40,399 bases of DNA, from contig JBKCIQ010000120.1 of the NCBI GenBank assembly GCA_046302135.1, positions 1-40,399 of the forward strand, written 5' to 3'. This document shows, piece after piece, positions 38,223 to 40,399 of this stretch. Within the stretch, counting starts at the first letter, position 1. Every line of letters starts with the position of its first letter. The stretch is from AM-1111 sp046302135 (GTDB lineage Bacteria; Bacteroidota; Bacteroidia; B-17B0; Aurantibacillaceae). The notes below the pieces were generated by a model. That model searched no databases and had not been told where the DNA came from. It was given only the letters and a program-made list of their open reading frames with translations. The translations under genes and the position numbers were made by a program.

Positions 38223-40316
38223 ATGAAAAAATACTTATTACTACATGCAATATTATTACTGTTTAACTCAGCTTATTCACAGGAAAAAACCATAGTTGAA
38301 GAAGATTTCTCATCAAATCATTATAATTGGTATGAAAAAAAAGCAGATAATTTTGACTGTTATATAAAAAAAGGTAAATATATACTTAGATCTAAAGACA
38401 ATAAAGTTTATTGGAGTAGCATCAAGACAGAAATCGATGGAAATAATGAAAATTTTTCCTTCGAGGCTGCTTTTAATTTGATAGAGGGACCCGATAATTA
38501 TGGATACGCCTTGGTATTTGGAATGAATAATGATGGCAAAGATTATAAGAGATTTTATGTAGCAAATTCAGGGCATTTTTTGATCGATCATTATTACGAC
38601 AATTCTACTAAAGATATTACCAAATGGATCAAATGTGATAAGGTTAAAAAAGGAACGAATAAATTAAAAGTTGTTCGTAATTATAATTGCCTTAGTTTTT
38701 TCATCAATGACGAACTGGTTTATAATCATTGCCAGATAACATGGTTCGGTTCTAAATTTGGTTTTCAAGTTTCCGGAAATCAGGAAGTAGAGGTAGACGA
38801 TGTTAAAATTACCTCAAGCCCAAAATTGGCTCCTAAAGTTGTTGAAGATTTTTCTAGTTTTAAAAAAGAAAATCTTGGAACTGAAATTAACACTAAATAC
38901 GAAGAATTATGTCCGCTAATAGCGCCCGATGGAAATTCTATTTTTTTCGTTAGATATTCACCGTCAAATAAAGGAGGGGAAAAAGATCAAGACATATACT
39001 TTTCAGAACTTGACAAGAATGGCACCTGGACCGATGCAAAAAATATTGGAAGTCCAATTAATAATGATGCTCACAATTTTCCAATTTCGATATCACCGGA
39101 CAATAATTCACTTTTGGTAGCAAACAAGTATAAACCAAATGGAGAATCCGATGGTAGTGGCATTTCTGTATCCTATCGTTTAGAAGGAAACAAATGGTCT
39201 GTACCTGTTAACCAGGAAATAATTGATTTTAAAAATAAAAATAAATACGTAGGTTATTTTTTGTGTTCTGACAATAAAACATTGCTTTCAGGACTACAAG
39301 ACGATGACAGTTATGGAGAAAAGGATATCTGTGTTTCATTTTTAAGGTCAGATGGAAAATGGACTAAGCCGAAAAATTTAGGTCAAAAAATAAATACCGC
39401 TTGTGACGATTTTAATCCTTTTCTGGCCGCAGACGGTAAAACTCTATATTTCGCCTCTTACGGACATCAATCTTTTGGTAGCTCTGATATTTTTATGTCA
39501 AAAAGGTTAGATGATTCATGGACCAATTGGTCTGAACCTCTAAATCTAGGTCCATCAATTAACTCAGGAAACTGGGAGGGTAGTTTTTGTATTTCAGCAA
39601 AAGCCGATTATGCATACATAGTTTCCCAGCATGAAGCAATAGGCATGAGTGATATTTATAGAATTAAACTAACCGAAAATCAAAAACCTCAACCCGTAAT
39701 ATTAATTTCCGGTAAAGTTCTGGATTCAAAGTCTAAACTTCCACTTGAAGCATCAATAAGTTATTTTGACATCATAACTAAAAAAGAGGTTGGAACTGCA
39801 AAGTCTTTAAGTACGGATGGAAGCTACAAAATTGCATTGCCGGCTGGTAGGAAATACGGATTCAAAGCGACAAAAAAAGATTACTATTCCATTTCTGAAA
39901 ATTTGACTTTAGATACATTAAATGATTACCTCGAAATAAAACGTGATTTATTTCTTTCACCACTTGAAGTTGGCCTTAGTATAAGACTCAACAACGTGTT
40001 TTTCGATAATAATAAATCCACTTTAAAAGAAGAATCTTTTGCAGAACTGGAACAACTACTCATTTTCATGAATGAAAATTCAAACATTTCAATACAAATT
40101 TCCGGTCATACTGATAATGTTGGGGCAGATGAATACAACTTAAAATTGTCACAACAAAGAACAGAATCAGTTGTAAAGTATTTGGTGGATAAAGGCATTA
40201 CTTCCAAACGATTATTAGCAAAAGGATACGGTGAATCCAAACCAATTTCAATTAATGACACCGACGAGGGAAGAGCACAAAATAGAAGGGTTGAGTTTTC
40301 AATTCTCTCAAAGTAA
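38223..40316 (+). CDS. OmpA-family protein with LamG-like, PD40 and carboxypeptidase-regulatory-like domains
   Basis: This 697-residue exported protein has a signal peptide (1-20, AYSQ), a jelly-roll domain (about 25-200, EDFSSNHYNWYE to VEVDDVKIT, LamG/DUF1080-like), a PD40 beta-propeller (about 225-480, repeats such as CPLIAPDGNSIFFV, FPISISPDNNSLLVA and NPFLAADGKTLYFASYG), a small Ig-like/CarboxypepD_reg-like domain (about 495-570, ISGKVLDSKSKLPL), and an OmpA peptidoglycan-binding domain (about 590-697, ISGHTDNVGADEYNLKLSQQRTESV and NRRVEFSI). It probably links the outer membrane to peptidoglycan. The PD40-OmpA layout resembles T9SS component PorE and related proteins, but TPRs are absent and a jelly roll is added. 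It is the last gene; 40317-40399 holds no feature. Confidence 0.92.
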   Translation: MKKYLLLHAILLLFNSAYSQEKTIVEEDFSSNHYNWYEKKADNFDCYIKKGKYILRSKDNKVYWSSIKTEIDGNNENFSFEAAFNLIEGPDNYGYALVFGMNNDGKDYKRFYVANSGHFLIDHYYDNSTKDITKWIKCDKVKKGTNKLKVVRNYNCLSFFINDELVYNHCQITWFGSKFGFQVSGNQEVEVDDVKITSSPKLAPKVVEDFSSFKKENLGTEINTKYEELCPLIAPDGNSIFFVRYSPSNKGGEKDQDIYFSELDKNGTWTDAKNIGSPINNDAHNFPISISPDNNSLLVANKYKPNGESDGSGISVSYRLEGNKWSVPVNQEIIDFKNKNKYVGYFLCSDNKTLLSGLQDDDSYGEKDICVSFLRSDGKWTKPKNLGQKINTACDDFNPFLAADGKTLYFASYGHQSFGSSDIFMSKRLDDSWTNWSEPLNLGPSINSGNWEGSFCISAKADYAYIVSQHEAIGMSDIYRIKLTENQKPQPVILISGKVLDSKSKLPLEASISYFDIITKKEVGTAKSLSTDGSYKIALPAGRKYGFKATKKDYYSISENLTLDTLNDYLEIKRDLFLSPLEVGLSIRLNNVFFDNNKSTLKEESFAELEQLLIFMNENSNISIQISGHTDNVGADEYNLKLSQQRTESVVKYLVDKGITSKRLLAKGYGESKPISINDTDEGRAQNRRVEFSILSK

Positions 40317-40399
40317 TTTTCTTTTTTCAATTAGTGAAAATCAATTAATTTATTTTATTTAAAACAGATAATTATTTAACAACTGAATAAAAATAAAAT

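Noticed and set aside
1..40399. CRISPR arrays, insertion sequences and prophage genes
   Set aside because: No regularly spaced repeats, transposase motifs or phage structural genes were found on either strand.

Overview
The window is a chromosomal segment of an AT-rich member of the Bacteroidota. Supporting signs are type IX secretion (T9SS) C-terminal sorting domains with YPNP motifs, a PorT-like outer-membrane protein, a DUF5777 barrel, an OmpA/PD40 protein, LytTR response regulators, the serC-serA-DUF1015 cluster, near absence of Shine-Dalgarno sequences, and TAnnTTTG promoter elements close to several start codons. I cannot place it below class. I see no tRNA, rRNA, CRISPR array, IS element or prophage.

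Layout. 1-2727: end of a LamG-type protein, a lysozyme-like exported protein and a GPF/GPY-repeat exported protein (+). 2732-7674 (-): CPA1 Na+/H+ antiporter, S1/P1-type zinc hydrolase, PorT-like protein, DEAD-box helicase. 7798-9085: a Fic gene bracketed by two similar palindrome-bearing direct repeats. 9090-12641 (-): four genes overlapping by 4 bp each, encoding a CxxC thioredoxin-like T9SS cargo, a small T9SS cargo and two cupredoxin proteins that look like halves of a split multicopper oxidase. 12715-15342: valS. 15408-17607 (-): hybrid histidine kinase, HPt protein and LytTR regulator, forming one phosphorelay. 17747-17832: a GC-rich foldable element in AT-rich DNA. 17859-21412 (+): two small hypothetical proteins, a multi-pass membrane protein whose frame breaks at A12, and a NarL-type kinase/regulator pair. 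21409-24392 (-): a GH3/serine-hydrolase fusion whose frame breaks at A10. 24474-28478 (-): YggS, DUF1015, SerA, SerC. 28563-29905 (-): conserved exported protein and ferredoxin. 29983-32090 (+): acyl-CoA reductase and an orphan ABC ATPase. 32073-34051 (-): LytTR regulator and GT2 glycosyltransferase. 34129-40316 (+): purM, prfA, two c-type-cytochrome-like lipoproteins with unusual CX4CH/CX5CH heme motifs, a DUF5777 barrel and an OmpA/PD40 protein.

How the genes fit together. Housekeeping genes (valS, prfA, purM, serA/serC) are interleaved with envelope and secretion functions. The strongest candidates for something new are (i) the overlapping copper-oxidase/thioredoxin cassette, in which four HxH motifs needed for one trinuclear copper site are divided between two exported polypeptides; (ii) two genes broken at A-runs, both restored by the same -1 shift and both carrying an in-phase A_AAA_AAA heptamer, which points to recoding, phase variation or homopolymer error; (iii) the Fic gene between spacing-identical direct repeats; and (iv) the GC-rich element with mutually exclusive pairings between a phosphorelay operon and an unknown gene. 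All functional statements come from reading motifs; no database search was possible.
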